Part shown: positions 31,460 to 43,757 of the stretch, one piece after another
Numbering within the stretch: position 1 is the first letter of the stretch
Layout: each line of letters begins with the position of its first letter
Origin: Steromphala cineraria
Lineage: Eukaryota > Mollusca > Gastropoda > Trochida > Trochidae
Direction of reading: 5' to 3'
Length of the DNA: 64,000 nt
Assembly: GCA_916613615.1 (NCBI GenBank)
Contig: OU744736.1
Span: 9,125,724 to 9,189,723, forward strand
Notes under the pieces: model-generated
What the model saw: only the letters and a program-made list of their open reading frames with translations
Database searches by the model: none
What the model was told of the DNA's origin: nothing
Translations under genes and position numbers: made by a program

Positions 31460-34079
31460 AGTCAACATAGTTTTAACCAAATTCCATATCAATATCAATG
31501 ACGTCTCTTTAAGTCCTTCTGGCCTACAAACAACAGAAGCAACATGAACCGAGGCTGCAGTAATCATACATTAAAAGTCTGAAGGTATTTCACATGACTG
31601 ATGAGTTGTTTTATTGTTAGATTCCATTACACAATTGACAGTTTGATTATTGCACTGTCCTTTTGTATTCAAGAGAAGTAAGATGACGAGTTCTAACTTT
31701 TCCTTTTATCACCATACCAATTATGACACCGTTAGAAATAGCCACATAAGATACACCAATAAAATTGATATTTGGATCAATCAACATGTGAAGATGAGCC
31801 TTTTCAATCTCTCAACATTGTTATTGCTTTCATTTTTGTTTTTTTCTTAAATCTTGAATAATAGCAGACTGGGATATATCATTGTCTAATTCCTTTCATT
31901 CCAAGATTGTACACAAACAATATATCATATTGAAACAGAAGAAAAATTCAATGGAAAAGTTGAAGAAATCGATGTACTTGGGTACCCTAAATTACTGTTC
32001 ATTGTACCTGAGACTTGGCTGCCCAAGTCATACTACCTGATATTTTAAAGAAGTTTTAGTGTTAATGACTGAAACAAAGTACTTACATTTTGTAGAGGGG
32101 ATTCCGGTAAAACATGTTTTGTCAATATTACCTGGCTGGTTCGAGAGGAACAATAGAAGCTCTAGAATCTGCTAGAACAGTTTGTCTTTTAAGATCCCTT
32201 GAAACTTTCAATTATTCATTGATGTATACACTGGTTGGAAAATATGTCTATTGGTCTTTTGGTTTTAAACGTTTTTGTTTTAGAAGTTCTTCACGGAACA
32301 GTGATATCGCAATCTCCCACTTATTCTTGCGCAGCATAATTAATCATCATTTTCTTCAGTATAATAAAGTGAATTGTCACATCCATAAATTTCCCATTTT
32401 CTCAATTCACCATTGTTCAACACACATTAGACGTTAGAATTTGGTGTTGGATAATAAGGAAGAGATATGTCCGTGTATAATTCTTCCTTAGGTAGGAATG
32501 GGATTGAATTAAACTAGCAGACACTGCAAAAATTGATACTGCTGAACTGTGATTAAATTACATAACTTTGACCACAGCGATTTATTTGACTAAATGATAG
32601 ATTATATCATTTATATTTCGTTTAGTAATTTGCTTCAAGTATAACCAGATGGGTCCAGATGCCAGGAGACCTTGTAATGTGAGCGTTGAAACGTAGAGAT
32701 TTGACAGGGAAGTCAAATTGGATTGCTATTAAGCTATTATGTCATCAGTACATTATATGAATAATTCCCTACTTCTCACTACACACATTGCTTACAGTTC
32801 TATGAACTTTCAATAATGACATTGTGTCGGGCAAATAAGGGGAATAAGATACTCTGATACTTCTGTTGTTGTGATGGGCATGTGAGAAAGAGACAGTGAC
32901 AATAAAAAAATATATATAATGGATAGACATTTTAAATTAATGGCTTCATTTCGAGTAAAAAAATATGTATATCCCTTTTAAGTACCAATATTGAATGTTG
33001 AACTACTTGGATATTCAAAAATATTGTGTTTGGCTTTTTACAATTTAGCTATTTTGTTTCATAAACCTTCTATAAAAGGTCATATCCTATTTGGTTTCAT
33101 CTGTAGATGAAATCATATCTATCTTTTAACCTTAACTACATTCTACGTGCAACATGCATGACCATATTGGGCTACGTCGAATTCTCAAGAGTATTGTGTC
33201 ACTATATATCTTTTACGCTCTTATTTAAGATACACTTATTTTTAAGCATTTCCTAAATGGGCTAGAAAGAAGTAAGATTACGCTATGAACATAACTGTTT
33301 ATTACCTCCAGGTTCCTTTTAGTGCAAGAAATGCATATTTCATTTATTTTGATGCAATTTCAACATTGAATCATAACTTCATAGTTCATATCAATGAAAA
33401 AGGGAAGGACAAATTTGTTTTATTTATATATATGTTTGGCATCTTTCAAACATTATATTTTGTTCAAATTTGATTCATTTCTTCGTACATGGATAATGTT
33501 ATTGAGATCATGAATTTTTAATGAATTGATTGGGTATTGTTAATAATCACTCCGCAAGGGACCAAAATATTTTCTAGTCATAATGAACGATTTCATTGTA
33601 CTGACTTTCAAATGTTTAAAGGAGCCGGCCTATAATTTCCCCTTAATTTCAAGTTGTATCAATGATTGTTTAATATCCCTCCGACAAATTATTGTTGGAT
33701 ATCATGAGATTTTGCGAGTTAAAGTTTAAAGTCTATTTTACTCTAGAAGAAGCTTATAAACAGTACATAATATATACAACAAATTAATCTGAGTACAACA
33801 ACACTCAACGCATATGTCTTGTCTGGAAAATGTCACAATTTCCTTCAGGAACAGATGCTTTTAATTTCCGTCATAATTCCTTTTCTAGTCAAAAACTATT
33901 CCATGAAAACAACTTGCTTTCTGGATTCCTTTCAAAGTAAATTTGACTCAAACGTTCTGAATTCTAAAATAGTTTTATGTTTTATATGTTGGTGAGTGAG
34001 CAGATACTTAATAAACGTATCAGGAAGAATAACCTTTAAAAGTAAAGTATGACATGCGTTTACCGAAATAAAAATTCTA
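31460..34079. other. No gene seen
   Basis: About 2.6 kb of AT-rich sequence. Frames of up to 107 codons (32,114-32,437) start at non-convincing positions and show no motif. Unit C lacks most of this stretch. Confidence 0.5.
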
Positions 34080-34435
34080 AGCAGGTCGAGAAACTATATA
34101 TCTCCAAGGGTGCTGCAACTACTAAATTTCATTTCCCAAAATAGAAACAAATCTTATATGTCAATATTAGTTTAAACCCTATGAGAAAACACTAATCTTG
34201 TTAAGATTAAGATTGGAAAAGAGCCTCCTTCGTCGCAAGAAAAAACTTTTAACAATTTGTAATTGGCCGATTGGTTGTGAAGCTTTCTCACTTGCTCTTG
34301 GTAATTTACTTTATCAGAGAAAGTCTTATCATTTCCCTGAAAGTTGATTTGCTCTGAGGAATTTATCTCTGCTTGACACTTGACATTTGAAATCATCTAC
34401 AAAACACATCACTGTGTAGGCTGTTGGCTTTCCTG
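34080..34435. other. Unit block g, copy B
   Basis: Matches 60,785-61,135 well (AAACACTAATCTTGTTAAGATTA, CTTATCATTTCCCTGAAAG, CATCTACAAAACA). The minus-strand frame open here (34,396-34,172) is broken by stops and indels in unit C, so it is probably not coding. Confidence 0.5.
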
Positions 34436-34700
34436 TTACACCATAGAATAATTAGAACTGAATAAATCCTTATACTATACTTTTGACACAAAACATTAAC
34501 AATGTCATAGCATGGATCAAACTTATCACTTAAGATAAATACTTCTTCGTGTAGACTTCCATGTAAAACATAAAAGCATTTTAAATTAAAAAACATAATT
34601 TTAGAAAACTGAAAGGATAAGTGTCAGTCTATTAAGGAATAAATGCCAATGACAACCAAGGTGTTTGTATGGTAATTTATTCGAAGGAGCTTTGGTATGA

Positions 34701-35610
34701 TTTTTAGCTCATCTGGCCTGTAAGGCCCGATGGGCTATGGCATGGCATGGTGTCCGGCGTCCGTCCGTCCGTCGGTAAACTTTGTGGGATTTCGACTTCT
34801 TCTCAAGAACCATGAGGCCTAAAAAGCTTAAACTTTGTGTAAAGACTCCTTGGCTAGTGAGGATTATAAATTGTAGCCTTAGTAGCCCTGTGACCCCTAA
34901 TAAGGGCCACAGGGGCCACGCCCTAAAAACCTATTTTCATCTTCTTCTCCAGAACCATAAGGCCTAAAAAGCTGAAACTTTGTGTACAGACTCCTTGGCT
35001 AGTGAGGATTATAAATTGTAGCTTTAGTGGCCCTGTGGCCCCTAATAAGGGCCACAGGGGCCACGCCCTAAAACCTATTTTCATCTTCTCCAGAAGCATA
35101 AGGCCTAGAAAGCTGAAACTTTGTGTACAGACTCCTTGGCTAGTGAGGATTAAAAATTGTAGCTTTGGTGGCCCTGTGACCCCTATTAAGGGCCACAGGT
35201 GGCACGCCCTTGAAACCTATTTTCATCTTCTTCTCCAGAAGTATAAGGCCTAGAAAGCTGAAACTTTGTGTACAGACTCCTTGACTAGTGATGATTATGA
35301 ATTGTAGCTTTGGTGGCCCTGTGACCCTTATTAAGGGCCACAGGGGCCACGCCCTAAAAACCTTTTTTCATCTTCTTCTCCCGAACCATGAGGCCTAGAA
35401 AGCTGAAACTTTGTGTACAGACTCCTTGACTAGTGATGATTATGAATTGTAGCTTTGGTGACCCTGTTGCCCCTAATAAAGGCAACAGGAACGTCCTTCA
35501 AATATATTTTCATCTTCTTCTCCTAAATTTTAAGGCCTAGAAAACTGAAACTTGTCGCCTATATACTTAATTTTATGATTTGTGACCCTGAAGCCTCTAC
35601 AAAGGGGGAA
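34701..35610 (-). mobile_element. AGCTCATC-ended tandem-repeat element, five monomers
   Basis: Starts TTTTTAGCTCATCTGGCCTG, GGCCCGATGGGC, GGCATGGTGTCCGGCGTCCG and CCGTCCGTC. The monomers are marked by GACTCCT at 34,844, 34,989, 35,130, 35,275 and 35,420, giving spacings of 141-145 bp. Each carries a stem-like AAGGGCCACAGGGGCCACGC. The far end stops within AAAGGGGGAATAA and lacks the AGAGCCAATGGCTCT terminus. It supplies the uninterrupted target sequence for the hAT-like insertion at 8,297. Unit C has no element here. Confidence 0.85.
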
Positions 35611-35619
35611 TAAATACAA

Positions 35620-37149
35620 TACAAACTGCTTTGCTTCGAATTGACCATATTGGCAAGGTAGTTTGTCATTGGTGTGAAAAGACTAATTAAGGATACACGC
35701 ACAATTTCAATATGTCATGACTAAGACTAATGACCTACATTGATCACATCGATACAACTAATTAACGTACAATGTCCACACTCATATGGACAATCAATTG
35801 CTAAACGTACTATCAAGAGTATAGTATTCTCTACTCAGCAAATGCTTATGTAACTAAGAGTGAAAGAAATCATGTCTTAAATTGGCCAAATAAACATTAA
35901 TGCATTATTTTCATGGTTCATTAGTTTTTACTGAGTTCACAATATTTCTTGCATATTCAACCTCTTGTAAACATTGAATTCCTATATATTAACATAAAAA
36001 AAATCAAGGCACTAGTTCCGTAAAGCACGTGATACCAACGCAGTTAAATGTTGATGTAATTTTGTAAGTTAAAGAAAACAAATTATGTAGTGTAGCCTTG
36101 GAAAAACATCTGATGGGATGAGACAAGAAATATGATATTCTTTTGTAGTAAATGTTATTGGCTTGAGCAGTAAGAGCCTTGTAATGCAGATAAATTGAAT
36201 TGGTATACTGCAATTATGTCAATAGTCATTCGGGTTGCATTTAACGCCTTAAAGCCCTTGGGCAATGATATCCTTTCTTTTTTTGCAAAAGTTTTTAACT
36301 TGTAACTACCTTCCTACAGGTGCTACAAGAACGTTTAAATTTATGAACAACAGAAGTGTGATGTGATATGTATTACACTATTGAATGTTCTCAAGCTTGA
36401 CTTTGATGCACTCGCCAACATGATTGTGATTATTGTCCATGTTGAAAATTGAAAGGAATCTCTCATTAATTGTCTAAACTCTGAGAGAAAATAGCAATGG
36501 GGTTAAGATAATAATTGCATATAGGCCTTTGTAAAACAAAAAACTATTTACCATTCCATAATGATTGTGAAAATAGTGCTGTCACTGGCCTCTGGAATTC
36601 ATTTTGCTTTAGTCACTACATTTTTATCACTTTATTTCTTTTCTGAGAGTACCATTCTGTTTTCTTTTTGTCAGCATTTACGTAACTTTGGCGTAATTGG
36701 TTTGCATTGTTTAGTTATATCCTTCTAATTATAAGACAATAGATTCGCCATGCATGTTCAATATTGTCAGATTGGCATAGTCGGCTAACATTGTATACAT
36801 ATCCATTTCAAGTACAAGTGAATCAAGAAATGATTAATAAAAAAACTGTAGCATCAACTAACGTTTATAGTTTAAAATATTTTGGTCCTTTATGCTATAT
36901 TTTTGTTTTGACATGAAGTGTATAATGAATATAAAGTAACCATGAAAATTAAATTGACATAATATTTACAGCAAATAAGTGATTATTATTCACTATTTTA
37001 TATTTAAGAAACTTTTATTTGCTTTTTATATTTTTGATAAAATCATTTATAAACAGTTCAAACAACTTTACCTCAGTACATATCAGATTTATATCAAACC
37101 TAATCAGTAAAATATCAGTAACAATGTTTTATGTTTAAGGGGTAAGGGG
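35620..37149. other. No gene seen; unit blocks h and i
   Basis: 35,620-35,830 matches 62,015-62,220 closely (TTTGCTTCGAATTGACCATA, AATTAAGGATACACGCA). 36,600-37,120 matches 62,760-63,290 more weakly. No coding frame is supported. Confidence 0.5.
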
Positions 37150-37179
37150 TAAGCCACAGGAAAATGAGCTTTGCAAATG

Positions 37180-37470
37180 GACGAAGGATTCGGTTGAATC
37201 AGACTTGGAATGGATTATGAAAAATCGTTTAAGCTGTTCAAATACCTCCCATAGAATGCCCCAAGGCAAGTCATGTAACTTGACATTTCAGAGATCAAAT
37301 TTAAACTTTAGGAACGAATTTAGTCACAATAATTGTTCTCCCGCACACAACCTTGCTGGTTGGTCAGAGATCAAACAGAAGATCAATGGGTGATCTACAA
37401 GAACAAATTTGTCAAGTGTGCCACTTTTTTGCCAGTAATCGTTGTGATGACTGAAGGTGTGAGGTGTCTG
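37180..37470. repeat. Second version of block e within unit B
   Basis: Resembles 29,945-30,785 (ATGGATTATGAAAAATCGTTTA, GGCAAGTCATG, GATCTACAAGAACAAATTTG) but is closest to 63,340-63,660 in unit C, sharing TCAAGTGTGCCACTT and TTGCCAGTAATCGTTGTGAT. The duplication of block e inside the unit therefore preceded the B/C split. Confidence 0.7.
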
Positions 37471-38999
37471 TTAAAGAACTGAAGTGCCCCCTTTAAAAAT
37501 ATCTGATTTGTGACTCGAAACACGTGAGCAGCTATATGCAGAAACACAAGGTTACACATAGCATTTGTTTGTTGAATGTTAAGGCAACCTGACTTTTTAC
37601 CACAGCCTATTGAAGTTCCCGCTGTGAAATTTTGAAATGGCATTTAAATTGATATTGGATTTTGAAAACCATTCATAATTAAAATACGTTAAACTTCTGA
37701 TCTCGCGATTCGTATTTGGTTGTCTAGTTGCCAACAGATGATGACTTCTTAAAGAATACTTCTCCGTTCTGTAGCCAATAATTATTTCTTCTTATACCTC
37801 AAATTTAAGTTAAATTTGTACCGTAGAGACATGTTATTCTTATCATAATACCATAAGTGGTTGTCTAGTTGCAAACAAACTATGATTTTTTAAAGTGGGA
37901 GGTCAATATTGACAGGTGAATAACTCTTCAAGAATACTACTGCTCCGTTCAGTAACCTTGATTGATAAATTGAGGTATAGTTAATACCATAGATACATGT
38001 CATTCTTATCTTACTACGATATGCTCAAATTTGTGCTTTAGAGAAGTGTAATGGTATAACAGCTTTGAAAGTGTGTTTTATATATGAATGTATGTTTCAG
38101 AATTGTCTATGTGTCAACTCATCGCATTAATTAGAACATTACATAATAAAAGATATCAAAGTTAGATAAACAAGTATTTCATTATAGACAACACACATTT
38201 GTACACAATAGTTGTTATAAAAAGAGTTACTATCAAAAACTCTTTGTAACAAAAAGAGGCTTGGGAGTTTTTAGTCTGTCGTACAGAGTAGATCTTACAG
38301 AATTGTAATTGCAATTCAACTATGAATTAATTGAACAAATTTCATTATAGAGGCAAGTACCGAAATAGCAATTCCAAATTCAGCAAGATACTTGAATGTG
38401 CTTTATGTTACTCATTCAAACATATCAATGTATTTTATGTCTGATGACACTGGTATATGATTTTATCCATCCAGAATGTAACGTTCGGTAAATATGGTCT
38501 ATTTCGCTTCAAATTGACCAGAAAAACATTAGAAATTGTTTATCAGTATCAAAGACGCATTAGCGATATTGAACATGTCCAAATGTAATGACTAAGCAGA
38601 TAGTCGCTCACAATAGCCATACTCAAAGGTAATTGTTGTACAATGTCAACACTGCTGTGATTATATCGACTGTTAGACGTGCTTTCACATCTATGTTCTT
38701 CGCAACTACAAATGCTAATGCAAGTCTGTGGGAAAATATTTATCAACAGAGAGTTAATTTACTTATTTTATTTTGATTGTGATAAATAAATCAATATTCA
38801 TGCATCATGTAAGCGCATGTTTTCACAAATTTAAATTTGAAATATTTGGATAACATTCATCAAAAGAATCCAACCCGTTGATGTTTTAAAAAAAGGCCAT
38901 CAATTATTCCCATAGCTTATTATGTGGAGAATTTGTTGTATTGTATTGCACAGAAAAGGTTACATTTAACAACAAATCAAAATGTTTAGCTACTCTTTA
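37471..38999. other. No gene seen
   Basis: AT-rich. To 37,960 it still matches unit C to the window end (GGTTGTCTAGTTGC, TTTTAAAGTG, AATATTGACAGGT). The GGTTGTCTAGTTGC segment occurs twice here (37,720 and 37,860), a local duplication of about 140 bp. Confidence 0.5.
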
Positions 39000-40290
39000 C
39001 TTTGAGTTCACTAATTTCTAATTGATTTCAAATGGCCTGTCTTAGGTTACAATCTACTGTGAAATACATAGAAGTATGTATTATTGTATATGAGCACTAC
39101 ACATGATTACTTTAATTAATACAAGCAGAAAATTAAATCACAACATTCCGTGAAATGGAAAGCAAATGATATATAGAGACTAATGTGGATCAGAAATGTT
39201 TCATCGTTGAAAACTACAGCTTATTGTTTGGGAATTATACAGAAAGAATCACAGTAGAATTAATTGAAATGATAAGATTATTGTTTCACGGGTTAACAGA
39301 ACGGCCATGCTTTCCTGATGTTTGTGTCATATTTAGATCAAAATAATGACAAATTGATTTCCAAATTCATTCACATGTACGCTTCATCTTATTTTCATAT
39401 CTTATATTCATTTATTCTGTCTGGATCTAAAACGGATATTATTAAATAATACGATTATGAGTATTTATGCTGCTGTATTTTCTTTATATTAAGTTCATAT
39501 GTAATATTCATTGACCACAAAACTGCTGATTTCCATGTCTTACTTTATTCAATTACATTGAACATTTCTGACTGTAGGTTAAAACAATATTTTCAATTGA
39601 AATTGTTTAATTAGAGTCATACAAGTTTTAAATCTTAGTATAAGAAAAAAAGAAGTGCATGTTAGTTGTTTCCATGAAAATTAGAAGTCTGACTTTGGCT
39701 AAGGGTGTTGTACTATTTTTTCGGAAAGGAATCATTGCCAAGCATTATCAATAAATATATTATATGAGCTTATGTGACACTTATGAAGAAAAATAGAGTA
39801 AAAATAAAAGTCTCTTTGTTCTGTTATTGTTATCGAGAGTGTAAGTGATAATGAGTTGGTGTTTTGCCTCGCATATAAGAATGTAAAAAGCCACTAGTGC
39901 CGTTGTTGGGTTGTACGCGAGCTCATGTATCGCTAATGGACACTAACCTGTTAACCAATTGTGTTCCTGGATGATATAAGGCATTCTATGCAAAGTGTGC
40001 GAGGTGTGATACGGATCTAAAGTAGTGCAAACACGGGATTGTAAGCTTAATAAGTTTGTAGCTTCAAATGGAAATCACATTAACATTATAACCTAATTCT
40101 GGATCATGGTGCACTATTTCAAGCAAACTGTCTACTTTGTGTCAATATAAATATTGATCATGGCCTGGTCTTCCCATTTAACAACTTTAACAATTTGAAC
40201 ATTGACTTATTACTCATGGCATTCAGTGTATTCTTATTGTATCAGTATTGTTCCCATGTGTATTGTCCAATCCTTGTGACAGAATAAGAT
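39000..40290. repeat. Internal duplication in unit B, first copy
   Basis: Aligns by eye with 42,060-43,180. Shared landmarks in order are TTGATTTCAAATG, GATCAGAAATGTTTC, CATGCTTT, ATTTAGATC or TTTGGATCTGA, GTTAACCAATTGTGT, GGCATTCTATGCAAAGTG and TTTCAAGCAAACTGTC. It is strongly diverged. The copies are about 3.0 kb apart. No coding frame is supported. Confidence 0.6.
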
Positions 40291-40832
40291 ATTGTTCTTG
40301 ATCTTGTAAAGCGCTAGTCGTAGTGTAGTGTGACAGGTCATACTTCAATTGTTGTGTCCTAGTTTTGGTTTGAAAATATCAAGTGTGTGATCATGAGCGC
40401 TTCTTATACACACGTTTTTAAACTGTTGTGTCAAGTCAGATACTGAACACATGAATGGATATTTTATCGGTTTAGCTTGAAAACATCCTAATATGATTCG
40501 TATTCCTAGTTCCATATTTATAACAGGCTTATCCCGTAAACATTAGTTATCCAAATTTTTTAATCCCAAATTTCAGTTTTACTTGCTTTCATTTAAAAGC
40601 ACAAAATAACTGATAATAGAATTATTAATTTGAGATATGACAATCAAATGCTAACATATTATCTTTAATGGTATCACGTTTCAGGACCTCTTAAATTATT
40701 TGTTATTTGAATGATAAGTATCTTAAAAATAAGACGTTCTCATATATATATCTGTCAAACTACATTTGAACACTTTTCCTTGAATTGCTTTACCAAATGG
40801 TTATAGCTTTTCCCTAAATCCACACCTTATCG

Positions 40833-40856
40833 CTTGGTGCCCCAAAGGGCACCAAG
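40833..40856. repeat. Perfect 10-bp hairpin
   Basis: CTTGGTGCCC-CAAA-GGGCACCAAG. GC-rich in an AT-rich setting; it resembles the terminal hairpins of the tandem-repeat elements here and may be the remaining end of one. Confidence 0.7.
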
Positions 40857-42059
40857 TATTATGATTTGATTTTCCTAAAACTTTTCTGAATTCTCTCTAT
40901 ATTACTCTTGATATTTTCAAAGGGAAGCCGCGCCAATCACATGTGTTGTATCCAAATCAAAAGATCAATGAACAGAGCTGTAGCAAAAAATGCATTACGT
41001 CACCATGTGGGTAATACAAAATATTTGGCACATTAAACTGTGGAATATGATTTCGCTTTAAATGTCATGTTAAAAGAGAAACAATATTTTCTATTAAAGA
41101 CGCTGATCAATGTTAACAGACTCAATCAAAAACATCTTCATTTGATGAAGAGTCTGCATTTGTTCCAGATAATAGCATTATTTCGCATTCAATAATCGCA
41201 AATCCACTTTTTTATAACCCATTTCACGCTGGGCTCGTCTGGCGATTTAAAAGTAATGTTTGTGTAAGAACGATGGTGACATCGAAAAAAGACTTATGTT
41301 TACTAATAGGTAGATCACTTACGACCACGTGACAAGTCATACTTAACGATGTCACTAAATGTTTACGTTGAAAACATGTATTTATTATCAGAGCTACTGA
41401 AATTGACTCGTGCTATATTTAGAATATGACCTACATCGCTGGTTCCATACGGTTACTATAAGGCCGCGGCTTAGCTCAGCGGAGCTGGGTTGAAATCCCG
41501 TCAGATCATCGGAAAGTATTTTGTTTATTATCTGTAATACTACAGTTAATATTTAACCAGCATGACAAGGAGATATGGTTTTGGCAGTACGTTTTGCACA
41601 ATTTCCTGTCATTGTCAACGCTACATGGCAACCCATGCAGTGCTTTTACTTCAAGTAACAACATCACAATGCCATAACATCATAAACTGTCACTGTCACA
41701 TCACTGTCTTGAAAATCTAGTGTTGTTATGTTCAGAGATTTAAATTTTTTCTCTGAGATCTCAAAAAGAGTGAATTTGAATGATAAATAGAATATCACCC
41801 TCGTGTGTTTTGATTTGAAATATACCAACAATCGTTGATGAATGTAAAAAATATTTATAACTTTCAGCAATTCGTGTTGATAGAAATTAATTTTGTGAAA
41901 TTAACTTTGAGTAATACTCGTGTTAATATTACTGCTGTTATCCAGTGTTGTATATAGTATCACCCAAATTGTTCGAAAATCACAATCTCCTTCATCTGCC
42001 TATGTGGCACCAAGCATGCCTTTTTAAAGGCTTTTCTTGTTTCATATGATTGGCAACAA
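40857..42059. other. No gene seen apart from a tRNA-like fragment
   Basis: AT-rich, with short frames only on the minus strand (41,664-41,870), which have no motif. Confidence 0.5.
41463..41512 (+). other. tRNA-like fragment
   Basis: GGCCGCGGCTTAGCTCAGCG contains a box A-like TTAGCTCAGCGG. A box B-like GGTTGAAATCC lies only about 15 bp downstream, so the anticodon arm is missing. It is probably a remnant of a tRNA-derived SINE rather than a tRNA gene. Confidence 0.35.
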
Positions 42060-43180
42060 TGAAAAACATGGTTTGTGATTCTAATTGATTTCAAATGTTC
42101 TCTCTTAACGATGGTGATAGAAGTGTCGTTTGTGTTATTTTTCAAAGCAAAAGTCAGATTAAACTCTATCTGTAAAATCTCCTTAGTGATATTATGAGAA
42201 GAACGTGAACCAGAAACGTTTCGGGATTATATACCTCAGCTTTGCGTTTGATGGTTGAAGAGGAAAGCTTGCTCTAGTATGAATAAAAATCCGAGAACTG
42301 TGGTTCATGGGATACCAAACAAGATCAAGCTTCTGTCATGCTTTTGTAAAACTGTACATCCAAGTTAGGACCAATCCATTTTTAATTTTATTAATGTTGA
42401 GTTTCACATTTATCATAATTTGGATCTGACACTTTTAAAGTTTCACGAAACCAGTAGAGGTTTCAGCATCTTTCCTGATTCTCTTTTATAATGCTTGATT
42501 AAATTTACACTGCTGCAGATAGATAAATAGGTATTTAAAGGTAGCGCTATGATTGTTGCAAAATAGTTTTATTAAATTTTAATTTATCTAGGAAGGTGAC
42601 AGTGTATGTATAATGATAAAGTCTGATGTTATAATGTTGAGATGTTTAAAATGATTTAACTAGTATTAATGTAAAATGTAAAAGTGCTTTCGCCTTTGAG
42701 ACACATATGATGTTGGTTACTTTCAATAATAACATATAAAAAATCATTTTTCATAAATACATGGGACGTTTTCGGGTGCTATTTATAAGCATTATAGCTA
42801 AATAAAGATATATTTAAATCAATCAGTATGTTGGTTCCTTTGTTGTTGTGTAGTTCCTGAGCTTTTGTTGTGGATTTTAACGTGTTAACCAATTGTATGT
42901 ATTGAGGGTAATATGTTCAAAAATAATCTAAGGTATCCTATGCGCAGTCACGCTGCGTGAAGATACGATCTTTGATACGGTTTTAAAGCGTTGTAAACAT
43001 GAGATGTTAATCTAGATAAGTTTCAAGCTTCAGAGGTAAAACTAATTCAAACAATACTGACATATTACCGGCATTAGCGTTCATTCTAGGCAAACTGTCC
43101 TAATTGTGTAAATATTGATTGCATGCATGCATTGACAATACTCTATATACTTTGTGATAATCACTGTAAGGCTATGACAG
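42060..43180. repeat. Internal duplication in unit B, second copy
   Basis: Counterpart of 39,000-40,290. A possible third, weaker trace lies at 44,210-44,350 (CAATGCTCGGTCACGCTGTGTGA against GCGCAGTCACGCTGCGTGA). Confidence 0.55.
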
Positions 43181-43494
43181 TTTATACCTCCATTATAAGA
43201 TTGTCCTTGTTTCAAGGATGTGTGATTAGGTCTAACCATCATTAATATTTACAAGATTTTATACTGTACGTACTGTACTAAACATTATCCTGATGAGTGA
43301 AGAATACATTTCGATTGCAAATATGTCAAATACAAAAAATATTTTTTCTAAGAAAATTTCCAGGCCATTAGATATAAACCTTAATAACATATATTTAATC
43401 GTCATCATATTTTCAAATCATCCAATCGTATGTTTATGTTAAATCCTATTGTAATCATTCAACATTTTAATGCACACATGCATTTTTCGACACG

Positions 43495-43757
43495 AAGCAG
43501 ATATAAATTAAATATATAATGTAAAGTTCAGCCATGCGATTCCTTTTTCTTACATAAACAATGAATTAATGGTGTTCACAGAAAAAAGACCACCAATCGA
43601 CTATATGAGAATATTTATAATTTGTTCTCTGACTATGGATGATCGGTTTGTGTAATGAGATTTTTGACACTATCAAAATAATACATTGAGTATAAACATA
43701 CAATTATCAGTAAACAATTTAAATATATAATTTAAAAAAAAACGTGCTTCTGCCCCT
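43495..43757. mobile_element. TTAA MITE, copy 4 (left end missing)
   Basis: Interior and right end of the family (GTAAAGTTCAGCCATGCGAT, CTATGGATGATCGG, AAAACGTGCTTCTGCCCCT). The right end is followed by AAAAGGG rather than TTAA, so the flank has changed or the last bases are lost. Confidence 0.75.

Noticed and set aside
32114..32437. 107-codon plus-strand frame in unit B
   Set aside because: No motif, no conserved counterpart, and aromatic- and serine-rich content expected from AT-rich sequence.
34782..35253. Similar plus-strand frames that could look like a repeated protein
   Set aside because: They are translations of the 145-bp monomers of a tandem-repeat element; the monomers vary between 141 and 145 bp, so no common phase is kept.
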